Positions 49,546-58,318 of a stretch of 64,000 bases of DNA are shown piece by piece. The notes under the pieces are model-generated. The model had not been told where the DNA came from. It saw only the letters and a program-made list of their open reading frames with translations, and ran no database searches. The translations under genes were made by a program, and so were the position numbers. This DNA comes from DASXYG01 sp036502625 (GTDB taxonomy: Bacteria > Actinomycetota > Actinomycetes > Streptosporangiales > Streptosporangiaceae), in NCBI GenBank assembly GCA_036502625.1, contig DASXYG010000130.1, forward strand, positions 53,894-117,893, given 5' to 3'. The stretch's first letter is position 1. Every line of letters starts with the position of its first letter.

Positions 49546-50328
49546 ATGACGACGGTGAGCCCGGAAGCGGCGCGACGCTGGATGGACCGCTGGGACAACC
49601 AGCAGGAGGGCTACGTGCCCGACCGCGAGGACCGCTTCACCACCATCATCGACGCCGTCGAGCTGGCCGCCGGCCGCCCCGACCCCCTGGTCGTCGACCT
49701 CGGCTGCGGCCCGGGCTCGCTGGCCGCGCGGCTGCTCGACCGCCTGCCGGGCGCCACGGTCGTCGCCGTCGACACCGACCCGCTGCTCCTCGGCCTCGGC
49801 GCCGCCGCGTACGACGGGGTCGCCGGCCTGCGCTTCACCGAGCTCGACCTGCGCGCCCCCGGCTGGGCGGCCCGCCTCGGCCTGGACCGCCCGGCCGACG
49901 CCGCGGTCAGCACGACCGCCCTGCACTGGCTCGCCCCCGAGGAGCTGAGCGCCGTCTACGCGGAGCTGGCCACCGTGCTGCGGCCCGGCGGCGTCGTCCT
50001 CAACGGCGACCACCTGAGCACCGACGACACGTCCCCGGTGCGCGGCGCCCTGGAGCGCGCGGTCTACGAACGCCGTACGGCACGCCGGTTCGGCGCCGGC
50101 CGCCCGGAGGACTGGGCGACCTGGTGGACCGCGTTCGCCGCCGACCCGGAGGTCTCCGGCCTGGTCAGCGCCCGCTCGGTGGACAGCGATGCGTCCGGCC
50201 ACCACGGCTCGCCGTCCGGCCTGCTGTCCACCCACGAAGCGGCCCTGCGCGCCGCCGGGTTCGCCGAGGTCGGCCCCATCTGGCAGCACGGCAACGACCG
50301 CGTGCTCGCCGGCGTGCGCCCCGAGTGA
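49546..50328 (+). CDS. Class I SAM-dependent methyltransferase
   Basis: A 260-residue methyltransferase of the Methyltransf_25/31 group. Motif I is LVVDLGCGPGSLAARLLDRL with acidic motif II TVVAVDTDPLLLG. DAAVSTTALHWLAPEELSAV and VLRPGGVVLNGDH follow in the expected order. The C-terminal half is a cap likely to bind the acceptor. CGGAGG lies upstream of ATG 49546. The substrate is unknown; divergence from the CGNR gene suggests co-regulation. Confidence 0.88.
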   Translation: MTTVSPEAARRWMDRWDNQQEGYVPDREDRFTTIIDAVELAAGRPDPLVVDLGCGPGSLAARLLDRLPGATVVAVDTDPLLLGLGAAAYDGVAGLRFTELDLRAPGWAARLGLDRPADAAVSTTALHWLAPEELSAVYAELATVLRPGGVVLNGDHLSTDDTSPVRGALERAVYERRTARRFGAGRPEDWATWWTAFAADPEVSGLVSARSVDSDASGHHGSPSGLLSTHEAALRAAGFAEVGPIWQHGNDRVLAGVRPE

Positions 50329-50332
50329 CCCG

Positions 50333-51268
50333 TCAGCCCCGGGCGAGCTCCCCCGCGAGCCGCCACGTACGGACCCGGTCGGCCTCGCCGTTCAGGTCCG
50401 TCTGGGTCAGCGTGACCTCGGTGGCGCCCGCGTCGAGGTAGCGGCGGACCTCGCCGGCCACCGTCTCCTCGTCCCCGATCACCGCGATCTCCCCCGCACG
50501 GCGCGCACCTTCGAGGTCGAGCACCCGCCGGTACGACGGGACCCCCTCGTAGAAGGCCATCCGTTCGACCGCCGCGGCCCGCGCGTGCGCCACGTCATCG
50601 GTCACCACGGCCGCGATCGCGGCGACCACGCGCGGCGCCGGGCGGCCGGCCGCGGCGGCGGCCTCCGTCAGGGCGGGCACGATGTGGCCGGCGATCGTCC
50701 GCGGCCCGGCCAGGAACGGCAGCGCGCCGTCGGCGAGCGCACCGGTGGCCTTCAGCGCCTGCGGCCCCATCGCGGCCACGATCACCGGGATCTCCGGTTC
50801 CGCCCCGGCCACGGCCGTGTCCGCGAACGGCCGCGACACCACCGTCTCCCCCTCGTACACCTCGGCACGCCCGGCCAGCAGCGGCCGCAGCGCGGTGAGG
50901 TACTCACGCAGGTAGCGGATGCGCGGCGGGTACGGCAGCCCGTACGCCGCCTCCATGTCCCCGCCGCCGAGCCCCACGCCGAGATGGAACCGGCCGCCGG
51001 TCGCGGCCTGCGCGGTCTTCGCCGCCGACGCCAGCATCTGCGGGTGGCGCGGGAACACCGGCACCACGGATGGCCCCACCATGATCCGCGGCACCGCGCG
51101 CCCGACCGCGGACGCCACGGCCACCGCGTCGTACGACGCCATCTGCCCGAACCACACCGCGTCGAGGCCGAACCCCTCTGCCTGGGCGCCGAGCTCGACG
51201 GCCCGGTCCACGACGTTGATGGTCCCCGGCGCGGCGGCGAACGTGGAAAGCGAGACACCGACTCTCAT
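50333..51268 (-). CDS. F420-dependent LLM-class oxidoreductase
   Basis: A 311-residue luciferase-like (TIM-barrel) flavin-type oxidoreductase of the F420 branch. It opens MRVGVSLSTFAAAPGTINVV and has FGLDAVWFGQM, VGPSVVPVFPRHPQMLASAA and RFHLGVGLGGGDMEAAYGLP. IPVIVAAMGPQALKATGALA and SRPFADTAVAGAEPEIPV fit the group. Actinomycetes use such enzymes to reduce or oxidise varied substrates with F420H2. ATG 51268 has GAGG eight bases upstream. Reaction unknown. It is convergent with the methyltransferase gene. Confidence 0.88.
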   Translation of the reverse strand: MRVGVSLSTFAAAPGTINVVDRAVELGAQAEGFGLDAVWFGQMASYDAVAVASAVGRAVPRIMVGPSVVPVFPRHPQMLASAAKTAQAATGGRFHLGVGLGGGDMEAAYGLPYPPRIRYLREYLTALRPLLAGRAEVYEGETVVSRPFADTAVAGAEPEIPVIVAAMGPQALKATGALADGALPFLAGPRTIAGHIVPALTEAAAAAGRPAPRVVAAIAAVVTDDVAHARAAAVERMAFYEGVPSYRRVLDLEGARRAGEIAVIGDEETVAGEVRRYLDAGATEVTLTQTDLNGEADRVRTWRLAGELARG

Positions 51269-51328
51269 GGGCAGCCTCAACCGCGGCGGCGTACGGCCCC
51301 ATTCCCGCGCCGCGGCGGCGGTCGTGCC

Positions 51329-51841
51329 CTAGCCGCGTTCCAGCGAGGTGACCAGCGCCTTCGCCGCGGACTCGATCATGTCGAGGACGTACGCGAACCC
51401 GTCGTCGCCGCCGTAGTACGGGTCGGGCACGGTCGGGTCGTCGCCCGCGGACGGGTCGAAGGCGCGGAACAGCCGCACGCGCGCGGCGGCCTCGGCGTCG
51501 GGCGCGAGCTCCCTGAGGTCGGCGAGGTTCTCGTCGTCCATGGCGAGCACCAGGTCGCGGTCGGCGAACCACGCGGGGTCGAACTTCCGCGCGCGGTGGC
51601 GCGTGCCGTCGTAGCCCCGGTCGGCGAGGGCGGCGCGGGCCCGCGCGTCCATCGGGTCGCCCTCGTGCCAGCCGCCGGTTCCCGCGCTGTCCACCACGAC
51701 CGAACGCGCCAGGCCGGCGTCGTCGAGCTCGGCGCGCAGCACCACCTCGGCCATCGGCGAGCGGCAGATGTTGCCCAGGCAGACGACGCAGACGCGGTAC
51801 GGGCCCGGGCCCGTAGCGGGCGGCGGCGGTTCCTCGATCAT
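51329..51841 (-). CDS. Low-molecular-weight protein tyrosine phosphatase
   Basis: A 170-residue LMW-PTP. The P-loop CX5R(S/T) is VCLGNICRSPM (Cys21 nucleophile, Arg27), and the general-acid loop is VPDPYYGGDDGF (Asp140). Between them DSAGTGGWHEGDPMDARA and RARKFDPAWFADRDLVLAMD are typical. A Pro-rich leader of about 14 residues precedes the fold. In actinomycetes such enzymes (PtpA-like) dephosphorylate protein tyrosines and are sometimes secreted. No kinase gene is adjacent. Confidence 0.93.
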   Translation of the reverse strand: MIEEPPPPATGPGPYRVCVVCLGNICRSPMAEVVLRAELDDAGLARSVVVDSAGTGGWHEGDPMDARARAALADRGYDGTRHRARKFDPAWFADRDLVLAMDDENLADLRELAPDAEAAARVRLFRAFDPSAGDDPTVPDPYYGGDDGFAYVLDMIESAAKALVTSLERG

Positions 51842-51869
51842 CGGTCCAACCTACCGGGACGGCGCCGGG

Positions 51870-52367
51870 TCAGGGCCGGTGCGACGGGCCGTCGCGGCGC
51901 TCGGACGGGGTCATCTCGTCGAGGATGAACAGCGTCTGCGTGGTGACCACCTCGGGCAGCGAGTGCAGCCGCTCCAGGACCAGGTCGCGCAGGGCGTGCG
52001 CGTCGGTGGTGCGGACCAGCAGCAGCATGTCGTAGTCGCCGGAGACCAGCGCGGCGTGCTCCACCTCGGGCACCTCGGCCAGCCGCTCGCGGAACGACCG
52101 CCACGAGCGCTGCCGGATCTTGACCGTGACGTACGCGGACATGCCCTGGCCGTACGCCGCGGGGTCGACCACCGCGGTGAAGCCGGTGATCACGCCGTCG
52201 CGGCGGAGGCGGTCGAGCCGGGCGTAGGCGTTCGCGCGCGAGACGTGGGCGCGCGCGGCGACCTCGCGGACCGACATGCGGCCGTCCTCGCGGAGCAGGT
52301 CGACGATGCGGCGGTCGGCATCGTCGAGGGGCGCCGGGCGCGGGCGCCCGCTCAGGTCGTCGGCCAT
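51870..52367 (-). CDS. bkdR: Lrp/AsnC-family regulator, probable regulator of the bkd operon
   Basis: A 165-residue Lrp/AsnC protein. The N-terminal helix-turn-helix is LDDADRRIVDLLREDGRMSV, then REVAARAHVSRANAYARLDR. The C-terminal RAM domain has VSGDYDMLLLVRTTDAHALR, the DYD motif binding amino acids. It is divergent from the bkd genes with 133 bp between starts, the standard arrangement for BkdR, which senses branched-chain amino acids. The assignment to bkd control is by position. ATG 52367 follows GGGGTGAG. Confidence 0.88.
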   Translation of the reverse strand: MADDLSGRPRPAPLDDADRRIVDLLREDGRMSVREVAARAHVSRANAYARLDRLRRDGVITGFTAVVDPAAYGQGMSAYVTVKIRQRSWRSFRERLAEVPEVEHAALVSGDYDMLLLVRTTDAHALRDLVLERLHSLPEVVTTQTLFILDEMTPSERRDGPSHRP

Positions 52368-52500
52368 TCGTCTCACCCCGGCATTTTCGGACGCGCCTCC
52401 CGTGGACGTCTGGCCGCGTGGCGCGCCCATCGGGATCCGTTCATCGCCACCATCTCGTTCACTCTAGACGTTGTGGTGCCGTACGTCGGACGATCCGATC

Positions 52501-53610
52501 ATGACGTCCACTGAAATCGGCCCGGACCAGCACGACCTGCTGCCCGGCCCGGCCCCGGTCCGGCTGGTCGACCCCAGCGGCCACCGCGCGGCCGACCCCG
52601 CGTACCCCATGCCGTCGCCCGACGTGCTGCGCGCGCTGTACCGCCGCATGGTGATCGGCCGCCGGTTCGACCAGCAGGCGACCGCGCTGACCCGCCAGGG
52701 CCGGCTCGCCGTGTACCCGTCGTCGCACGGGCAGGAGGCGTGCCAGGTCGGCGCGGTCCTCGCGCTCGGCGACGCCGACTGGCTGTTCCCGACGTACCGC
52801 GACACCGTCTCGCTGATCACCCGGGACATCGACCCGGTCGAGGCGCTGACCATGCTGCGCGGCACCTGGCACTGCGGCTACGACCCGTACGCGCACCGCA
52901 CCGCGCCGCAGTGCACCCCGCTCGCCACCGCGGCCCCGCACGCCGTGGGCCTGGCCGACGCGGCGCGGCGCCGCGGCGACCCGGTGGCCGCGCTGTCGTT
53001 CCTCGGCGACGGCGCCACCAGCGAGGGCGACGCCCACGAGGCGTTCAACTTCGCCGCCGTGTACGGCTCGCCCGTGGTGTTCTGCGTACAGAACAACGGC
53101 TGGGCGATCAGCGTGCCGCTGGACAAGCAGACGAAGGCGCCGACCCTCGCGCACAAGGCGGTCGGCTACGGCATGCGCGGCTTCTACGTGGACGGCAACG
53201 ACGCCGCCGCCGTCTACGCGGTGGTGTCGCGCGCGCTGGCCGACGCGCGGGCCGGCCGCGGCCCGGCGCTGGTGGAGTGCCTGACGTACCGCATCGAGGC
53301 GCACACCAACGCCGACGACGACCGCCGCTACCGCGACGACTCCGCCGTGGCGTCCTGGCGCGAGCTCGATCCGGTGGCCCGCCTGGAGCAGATGATGCTC
53401 GCCGAGGGCGTCCTCGACCGCCCGGGAATGGCCGCCGTACGCGCGGAGGCCGACGAATTCGCCGCCCGCACCCGCGACGGCATCAACGCCGAACCCGCCC
53501 TCGACCCCGCCGACCTCTTCACGCACGTCTACGCGGCCCCGCCCCCGCACCTGCGCGAGCAAGCCGCCGCCCTCGCCGCGGAACTGGCCGAATCCGGGGA
53601 GGGTGCATGA
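52501..53610 (+). CDS. bkdA: Branched-chain 2-oxoacid dehydrogenase E1 alpha subunit
   Basis: A 369-residue thiamine-diphosphate E1 alpha subunit. It has FPTYRDTVSLITRDIDPVEA, the TPP/Mg signature GDGATSEGDAHEAFNFAAVY followed by SPVVFCVQNNGWAIS, and LVECLTYRIEAHTNADDDRR with the family's HTxxDD. With the beta subunit it decarboxylates 2-oxo acids from Val, Leu and Ile, supplying branched acyl-CoA starters. It is the first gene of a tight three-gene operon with ATGA overlaps. The ribosome site at ATG 52501 is weak. Confidence 0.93.
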   Translation: MTSTEIGPDQHDLLPGPAPVRLVDPSGHRAADPAYPMPSPDVLRALYRRMVIGRRFDQQATALTRQGRLAVYPSSHGQEACQVGAVLALGDADWLFPTYRDTVSLITRDIDPVEALTMLRGTWHCGYDPYAHRTAPQCTPLATAAPHAVGLADAARRRGDPVAALSFLGDGATSEGDAHEAFNFAAVYGSPVVFCVQNNGWAISVPLDKQTKAPTLAHKAVGYGMRGFYVDGNDAAAVYAVVSRALADARAGRGPALVECLTYRIEAHTNADDDRRYRDDSAVASWRELDPVARLEQMMLAEGVLDRPGMAAVRAEADEFAARTRDGINAEPALDPADLFTHVYAAPPPHLREQAAALAAELAESGEGA

Positions 53611-54605
53611 GCGCCACCATGGGCGAGGCGCTGAACGCTGCGATGGCCGACGCGCTCGCCGAGGACCCGTCCGTCCTGGTGTTCGGCGAGGACGTCGGGG
53701 CGCTGGGCGGCGTGTTCCGGGTGACGGACGGGCTGACGGAGCGGTTCGGCGAGGGCCGCTGCTTCGACACGCCGCTCGCCGAGGCGGGCATCGTGGGCAC
53801 GGCGGTCGGCATGGCGATGTACGGCATGCGGCCGGTCGTGGAGATGCAGTTCGACGCGTTCGCGTACCCCGCGTTCGAGCAGATCACGTCGCACGTCGCG
53901 AAGATGCGCAACCGCACGCGCGGCGCCGTGGGCCTGCCGATGGTCATCCGCATCCCGTACGGCGGCGCGATCGGCAGCGTCGAGCACCACTGCGACTCCT
54001 CCGAGGCGTACTACACGCACACGCCGGGCCTCACGGTCGTCACCCCGGCCACCCCCGCGGACGCGTACTCCCTGCTGCGCGAGGCCATCGCCAGCCCCGA
54101 CCCGGTGGTCTTCCTCGAACCCAAGCGCCAGTACCGCGCGAAGGCCGACGTCGCGCTGCCCGTCCGTACGGAGCCGATGGCCAGCGCGGTGGTGCGCAGG
54201 CCCGGCAGCGACGTGACGCTCATCGCGTACGGCCCGACGGTGTCCACGGCGCTGGCCGCCGCGGAGGCGGGCCGCGCCGAGGGGTACGACATCGAGGTGC
54301 TGGACCTGCGGAGCCTCGCGCCGTTCGACGACGAGACGGTCTGCGCGTCCGTCCGCCGTACGGGCCGGGCGCTGGTGGTGCACGAGGCGTCGGTGTTCGG
54401 CGGCTACGGCGCGGAGGTGGCCGCCCGCGTCACCGAGCGCTGCTTCCACTACCTGGAGGCCCCGGTCCTGCGGGTGGGCGGCCTCGACATCCCGTACCCG
54501 CCGCCCCGCCTGGAGTCCCACCACGTCCCGGACACCGAGCGCGTCCTGGACGCGATAGCCCGCCTCCAATGGGAGTCCCGCTGGACCCCGGAGGCGGCCC
54601 GATGA
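53607..54605 (+). CDS. bkdB: Branched-chain 2-oxoacid dehydrogenase E1 beta subunit
   Basis: A 332-residue transketolase-like beta subunit. It has MGEALNAAMADALAEDPSVL and VFGEDVGALGGVFRVTDGL. FDTPLAEAGIVGTAVGMAMY and RIPYGGAIGSVEHHCDSSEA, the substrate-channel region, follow, and the C-terminal transketolase domain has TLIAYGPTVSTALAAAE. ATG 53607 follows GGGGAGGG and overlaps the E1 alpha stop, giving equal subunit levels for the alpha2beta2 enzyme. Confidence 0.95.
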   Translation: MSATMGEALNAAMADALAEDPSVLVFGEDVGALGGVFRVTDGLTERFGEGRCFDTPLAEAGIVGTAVGMAMYGMRPVVEMQFDAFAYPAFEQITSHVAKMRNRTRGAVGLPMVIRIPYGGAIGSVEHHCDSSEAYYTHTPGLTVVTPATPADAYSLLREAIASPDPVVFLEPKRQYRAKADVALPVRTEPMASAVVRRPGSDVTLIAYGPTVSTALAAAEAGRAEGYDIEVLDLRSLAPFDDETVCASVRRTGRALVVHEASVFGGYGAEVAARVTERCFHYLEAPVLRVGGLDIPYPPPRLESHHVPDTERVLDAIARLQWESRWTPEAAR

Positions 54606-55888
54606 CCCCCCGCGTCTTCACCCTCCCCGACCTCGGCGAAGGATTGACCGACGCCGACCTCGTCCGCTGGCTGGTGGCCGAGGGCGACGAGGTAGCCGTC
54701 GACCAGTCGATAGCCGAGGTGGAGACCGCGAAGGCGTCCGTCGAACTCCCCTGCCCGTACGCCGGCGTGGTGGCCGAACTCCACGGCACCCCAGGCGACA
54801 CCATCAACGTAGGCGCCCCCCTCATCACGATCACCGAACCAGGACCGGCCCCCGCCCACCCGACCTCGGCTTCCCCCGAGCCGGAGACCGTCCCCGCCCA
54901 GCCGGGCTCGGGCTTCCAGGAGCCGGGCGTCGAGTCCTCGTCCAACGTCCTGGTGGGCTTCGGCCCCCGCGACCACGCCCCCGCGTCCCGAGCCGCCCGC
55001 CGCAAGCGCCTCGCGGTGCTCGCGAGCGGAGGCGGGGAGCGCAACGTGGCGGTCGTGTCCCCCCTGGTCCGGCGCCTGGCACGGGAACATGAGGTGGACC
55101 TGGGCGCCCTCGGCGGCAGCGGTCCGGACGGCTTGGTGCTCCGGCGCGACGTGGAGGCGGCCATCGCACCCACCGCACCGGAGCGCACGGAGGACGCCGC
55201 GCGGCGGATCCCGCTCACCGGTATCCGTGGCCGCATGGCGGAGCACATGGCGCGGTCGCGGCGGGAGATTCCCGAGGCCACCGTGTGGGTGGACGTGGAC
55301 GCCACGGAGTTCCTGGCCGTACGGGACGCGGTGAACGCGCGCGACCCCGAGCGCCCGGTCACCCTCCTCGGCCTGCTCGCCCGGTTCTGCGTCCTCGGCC
55401 TGGCCCGCCACCCCGAGCTGAACGCCCGCGTGGACACCGCCGCGCACGAGGTCGTCCTGGAGCCGCGCGTGCACCTCGGCTTCGCCGCGCAGACCGACCG
55501 CGGCCTGGTCGTCCCGGTCGTCCACGACGCGCACACCCGTACGGCACGCGAGCTGTCCGCCGACCTCCGCGCCCTCACCGCCCGCGCCCGCGACGGCGCG
55601 CTCACCCCCGCGGAGCTGACCGGCGGCACGTTCACGGTCAACAACTACGGCGTATTCGGCGTCGACGGCTCCGCCGCGATCATCAACCACCCCGAGGTCG
55701 CCATCGTCGGCATCGGCCGCATCGCCGACCGCCCCTGGGCGGTCGACGGCACCCTAGCCGTCCGCAAGGTCACCGAACTCACCCTGGCCTTCGACCACCG
55801 CGCCTGCGACGGCGGCACGGCCGGCGGCTTCCTCCGCTACGTAGCCGACTGCGTGGAACACCCCTCCACCCTCCTCGCCGACCTCTGA
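54602..55888 (+). CDS. bkdC: Branched-chain 2-oxoacid dehydrogenase E2 (lipoamide acyltransferase)
   Basis: A 428-residue E2 chain. It has one lipoyl domain with the lipoylated Lys44 in EVETAKASVELP. A Pro/Ser linker follows, then a peripheral-subunit-binding domain (VSPLVRRLAREHEVDLGALG, then GLVLRRDV). The catalytic domain ends with DHRACDGGTAGG (His399, Asp403). ATG 54602 overlaps the E1 beta stop. No E3 (dihydrolipoamide dehydrogenase) gene follows, so the complex must borrow a shared E3 encoded elsewhere. Confidence 0.95.
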   Translation: MTPRVFTLPDLGEGLTDADLVRWLVAEGDEVAVDQSIAEVETAKASVELPCPYAGVVAELHGTPGDTINVGAPLITITEPGPAPAHPTSASPEPETVPAQPGSGFQEPGVESSSNVLVGFGPRDHAPASRAARRKRLAVLASGGGERNVAVVSPLVRRLAREHEVDLGALGGSGPDGLVLRRDVEAAIAPTAPERTEDAARRIPLTGIRGRMAEHMARSRREIPEATVWVDVDATEFLAVRDAVNARDPERPVTLLGLLARFCVLGLARHPELNARVDTAAHEVVLEPRVHLGFAAQTDRGLVVPVVHDAHTRTARELSADLRALTARARDGALTPAELTGGTFTVNNYGVFGVDGSAAIINHPEVAIVGIGRIADRPWAVDGTLAVRKVTELTLAFDHRACDGGTAGGFLRYVADCVEHPSTLLADL

Positions 55889-55904
55889 CCGAGGCCGATG
55901 CGCG

Positions 55905-56159
55905 TCAGTAGTGGTACCGGGCGGCCAGGACGACGATCTCGGAGTCCGTAACGAGGTAGACGAGGCGATGTTCGTCATCGATCCGCCGTGACCAGGCACC
56001 GGGCAGGTGATACTTCAGTGGTTCCGGCTTGCCGATGCCGGTGAACGGGTCACGGCGGATGTCCTCGATCAGCTTGTTGATGCGCCCGAGCATCTTCCTG
56101 TCGATCGTGAGCCAGGACGTGTAGTCGTCCCACGCCTGGTCTTCGAAGACCAATCTCAT
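55905..56159 (-). CDS. yoeB: Txe/YoeB-family mRNA interferase toxin
   Basis: An 84-residue toxin almost identical in layout to E. coli YoeB. It has Glu46 in GIGKPEPLK, Arg65 in DEHRLVY and the C-terminal His83-Tyr84 of RYHY at the same positions. YoeB cleaves mRNA in the ribosomal A site. SRRIDDEHRLVYLV is the family signature. Its start overlaps the antitoxin stop by 4 nt, the usual antitoxin-first order. Confidence 0.95.
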   Translation of the reverse strand: MRLVFEDQAWDDYTSWLTIDRKMLGRINKLIEDIRRDPFTGIGKPEPLKYHLPGAWSRRIDDEHRLVYLVTDSEIVVLAARYHY

Positions 56160-56437
56160 TCCGCGCCCATTTCGGGAGGCGTGGAATCCGGGTCGATGAG
56201 CCGGCGCTCGGTGAGGCCGATTCCATTGAGCGCGTTCTCGTACGCCTTGAGGAGGCGGCGGGCGTTCGCGGGCGAGCGCAGCAGGTAGGCGCCCTCCCTC
56301 AGGGCCGCGTAGTCGTCCGCCGAGACGAGGACGGCATTCCCGTGCTTCGAGACGATCTCGACCGCGTCATGATCTTCATTGACCTGCTTGATCAGCGGAA
56401 ACAGGCTGTTGCGCGCCTCACTCGCGGTGATGGACAT
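56156..56437 (-). CDS. yefM: YefM/Phd-family antitoxin
   Basis: A 93-residue antitoxin. The N-terminal Phd/YefM fold is clear: MSITASEARNSLFPLIKQVN, then EIVSKHGNAVLVSADDYAAL. The flexible C-terminal half (LRSPANARRLLKAYENAL and the acidic tail) wraps the YoeB toxin. The N-terminal domain dimer should bind its own promoter; palindromic GTAC-centred sites lie just upstream. GAGGGGGG is the ribosome site. Confidence 0.93.
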   Translation of the reverse strand: MSITASEARNSLFPLIKQVNEDHDAVEIVSKHGNAVLVSADDYAALREGAYLLRSPANARRLLKAYENALNGIGLTERRLIDPDSTPPEMGAE

Positions 56438-56476
56438 CGTACGAACCCCCCTCAGAAGTAGTACAAGATATCGTAC
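56437..56476. promoter_or_regulatory. YefM operator region with GTAC palindromes
   Basis: TCGTACGA (56437-56444) overlaps the yefM start codon, and GTAC-AAGATATC-GTAC (56461-56476) lies upstream around a TACGAT -10-like box (minus strand). YefM proteins bind paired palindromes with a TGTACA-like core, so these are likely sites of autorepression. Confidence 0.5.
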
Positions 56477-56482
56477 CAGTCA

Positions 56483-57688
56483 TCACCCCGGAGCGCTCGT
56501 TGCCGATCTCTGCCCGGCCGCCGCCCAGGCCAGCACGAGCAGCGCGAACGTCACCACCGCGAGCCAGCTCGACCAGACGAGCTGGACCGGGTCCAGGTGG
56601 AGTGGGGCGTGCGGGTCGGGCACGCCCCACACCTCCGGTCGTACGGCGACCGCGGCGGTGACCGCGACCGCGAGTGCGCCGAGCCGTACGGAGCGGCGTG
56701 TCCACGCGCGTACGGCGAGGGCGACGGCCAGCGGCACGGCCCACACCCAGTGGTGTTCCCACGACACCGGCGACACGAGCAGCGCCACCCCGGCGCAGGC
56801 CAGCACGGCCATGAGCGGGTCGCCGCGGCGGTCGAGGCGCACCACCACTGCCATGCCGAACGCCAGGACCGCGACGGCCACCGGGATCCAGTACGCCAGC
56901 ACACCGGGGGCGCCGTGCAGCGCGCGGACCAGGACCGCGCGCAGGTCCTGTTCGCTGGTCTTGACCTGCACGGCCGTACGCGAGGCGTCGAGGAAGACGC
57001 CGCCCCAGTAGCGCGCGGAGTCGCCGGGCACGACGGCGAAACCGGCCGCGACCGTGGCGGCGAACGCGGCGGTGCCGGTCGCGAACGCCCGGTAGCGCCG
57101 CCGGAGCAGCAGGTAGAGCAGGAAGATCCCGGGCGCGAGCTTGATCCCCGCCGCGACGCCCACGCCCACCCCGGCCCACCGCCGCCACCGGCCGCCGGGC
57201 CGTGCCGTGAGGACGAGGTCGAGGACGACCAGCGCCATCAGCGCGATGTTGACCTGCCCGAGCTGGAGCGTCCACCGGACCGGCGGCAGCCACATCGCCG
57301 CGAGCGCGACCCCCGCCGTGGCCGCGATCCGCCAGCCGTACGCCGTGCCCTCCTCGCGCAGCACCCGCCACACGACGAGCTGTAGCAGCAGGAGGTTGAC
57401 CACGACCGAGACCGGACCCGAGACGGCGAGGGACACGGCGGCGAACGGGGCGAACACCAGCGCGGCGAACGGCGGGTACGTGAACGGGAGGTGCTCCGCC
57501 GTCGCGGTGACGTCGTACAGCGCGGCGCCGTGGCGCACGGCGAGCCCGCCCGCGCGGTACACCTGGAAGTCCAGCATCCACTGCGGGTCGGCGCCGTACG
57601 CCAGCCGCAGCAGCCACCCGCCGAGCACCGCCGCGGCCAGGCACGCGGCGGGCGCGGCGAGCGTCCGCGCTAACCGCCGCGCGCTCAC
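56483..57688 (-). CDS. GT87 (DUF2029) polyprenyl-phosphate mannosyltransferase-like membrane protein
   Basis: A 401-residue integral membrane glycosyltransferase of the GT87 family, with about ten hydrophobic segments. The N-terminal loop has the family's catalytic Asp region (MLDFQVYRAGGLAVRHG) and LPFTYPPFAALVFAPF. QLGQVNIALMALVVLDLVL and SWEHHWVWAVPLAVAL follow. Mycobacterial relatives (PimE type) add alpha-1,2-mannose from polyprenyl-phosphate-mannose outside the membrane. GTG 57688 overlaps the TetR stop (GTGA), so it is coupled to the regulator gene. Confidence 0.85.
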   Translation of the reverse strand: MSARRLARTLAAPAACLAAAVLGGWLLRLAYGADPQWMLDFQVYRAGGLAVRHGAALYDVTATAEHLPFTYPPFAALVFAPFAAVSLAVSGPVSVVVNLLLLQLVVWRVLREEGTAYGWRIAATAGVALAAMWLPPVRWTLQLGQVNIALMALVVLDLVLTARPGGRWRRWAGVGVGVAAGIKLAPGIFLLYLLLRRRYRAFATGTAAFAATVAAGFAVVPGDSARYWGGVFLDASRTAVQVKTSEQDLRAVLVRALHGAPGVLAYWIPVAVAVLAFGMAVVVRLDRRGDPLMAVLACAGVALLVSPVSWEHHWVWAVPLAVALAVRAWTRRSVRLGALAVAVTAAVAVRPEVWGVPDPHAPLHLDPVQLVWSSWLAVVTFALLVLAWAAAGQRSATSAPG

Positions 57689-58272
57689 GGGAGCAGGAGC
57701 TTGACCAGGTCGCGGGCGAAGCGCTCGGCGTCCTTGCCGAACGGCGGCTCGGTGTGCAGGAGCCGCAGGAACGCGTGTTCGTGGCAGGCGCCGAGCAGCG
57801 CCGCGGAGATCACCTCGGGGGGCGCGGCCAGCTCGACGCGGCCGCGTTCGGCCTCGGCGGTCAGGTACATCACCATCGCGTCGTGCGCGCGTGCGGGGCC
57901 GATGTTGTTCGCCGCGAAGTGCTCGCGTACGGCGGTGAGCACGGCCTGGTCGCCGGCGATCGTCGCGGCGAACGGCACGAGCTCGCGGTAGCCGTCCATC
58001 GCCTCGACGACCAGGGTGCGGAGGTTGCCGCGGACGGTGCCCTTGCCGACGCGGTCGAGGAGGCCGGCCATCGCGGCGCCGAGCGTGGGCCACTCCTCGA
58101 GCATGACCGCCATGATCAGGTCGACCTTGTCGGAGAAGTGCCGGTAGAGGGCGCCCTCGGCGACCCCGGCCTGCTTGGCGATCTCGCGGATCGTGGTGCC
58201 GGACAGGCCGCGGTCGCGCATCACGCTCGCGGTGGCCTTGACCAGCTTCGCTCGGGTCAGTTCGGCGGGCAC
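57685..58272 (-). CDS. TetR-family transcriptional regulator
   Basis: A 195-residue TetR regulator. The N-terminal helix-turn-helix is TRAKLVKATASVMRDRGLSG, then TTIREIAKQAGVAEGALYRH, ending FSDKVDLI. The C-terminal helical domain is diverse, ligand unknown. I chose GTG 58272, which has GAGGAGG at 5 nt, over an upstream in-frame start at 58311. It is divergent from a SnoaL-like gene, with a perfect palindrome between them that probably lets it control both directions. Confidence 0.9.
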   Translation of the reverse strand: MPAELTRAKLVKATASVMRDRGLSGTTIREIAKQAGVAEGALYRHFSDKVDLIMAVMLEEWPTLGAAMAGLLDRVGKGTVRGNLRTLVVEAMDGYRELVPFAATIAGDQAVLTAVREHFAANNIGPARAHDAMVMYLTAEAERGRVELAAPPEVISAALLGACHEHAFLRLLHTEPPFGKDAERFARDLVKLLLP

Positions 58273-58318
58273 CCGTTCCTCCTCTTGACGCGCGAACAGC
58301 ATACAAGTCACGATGTGC

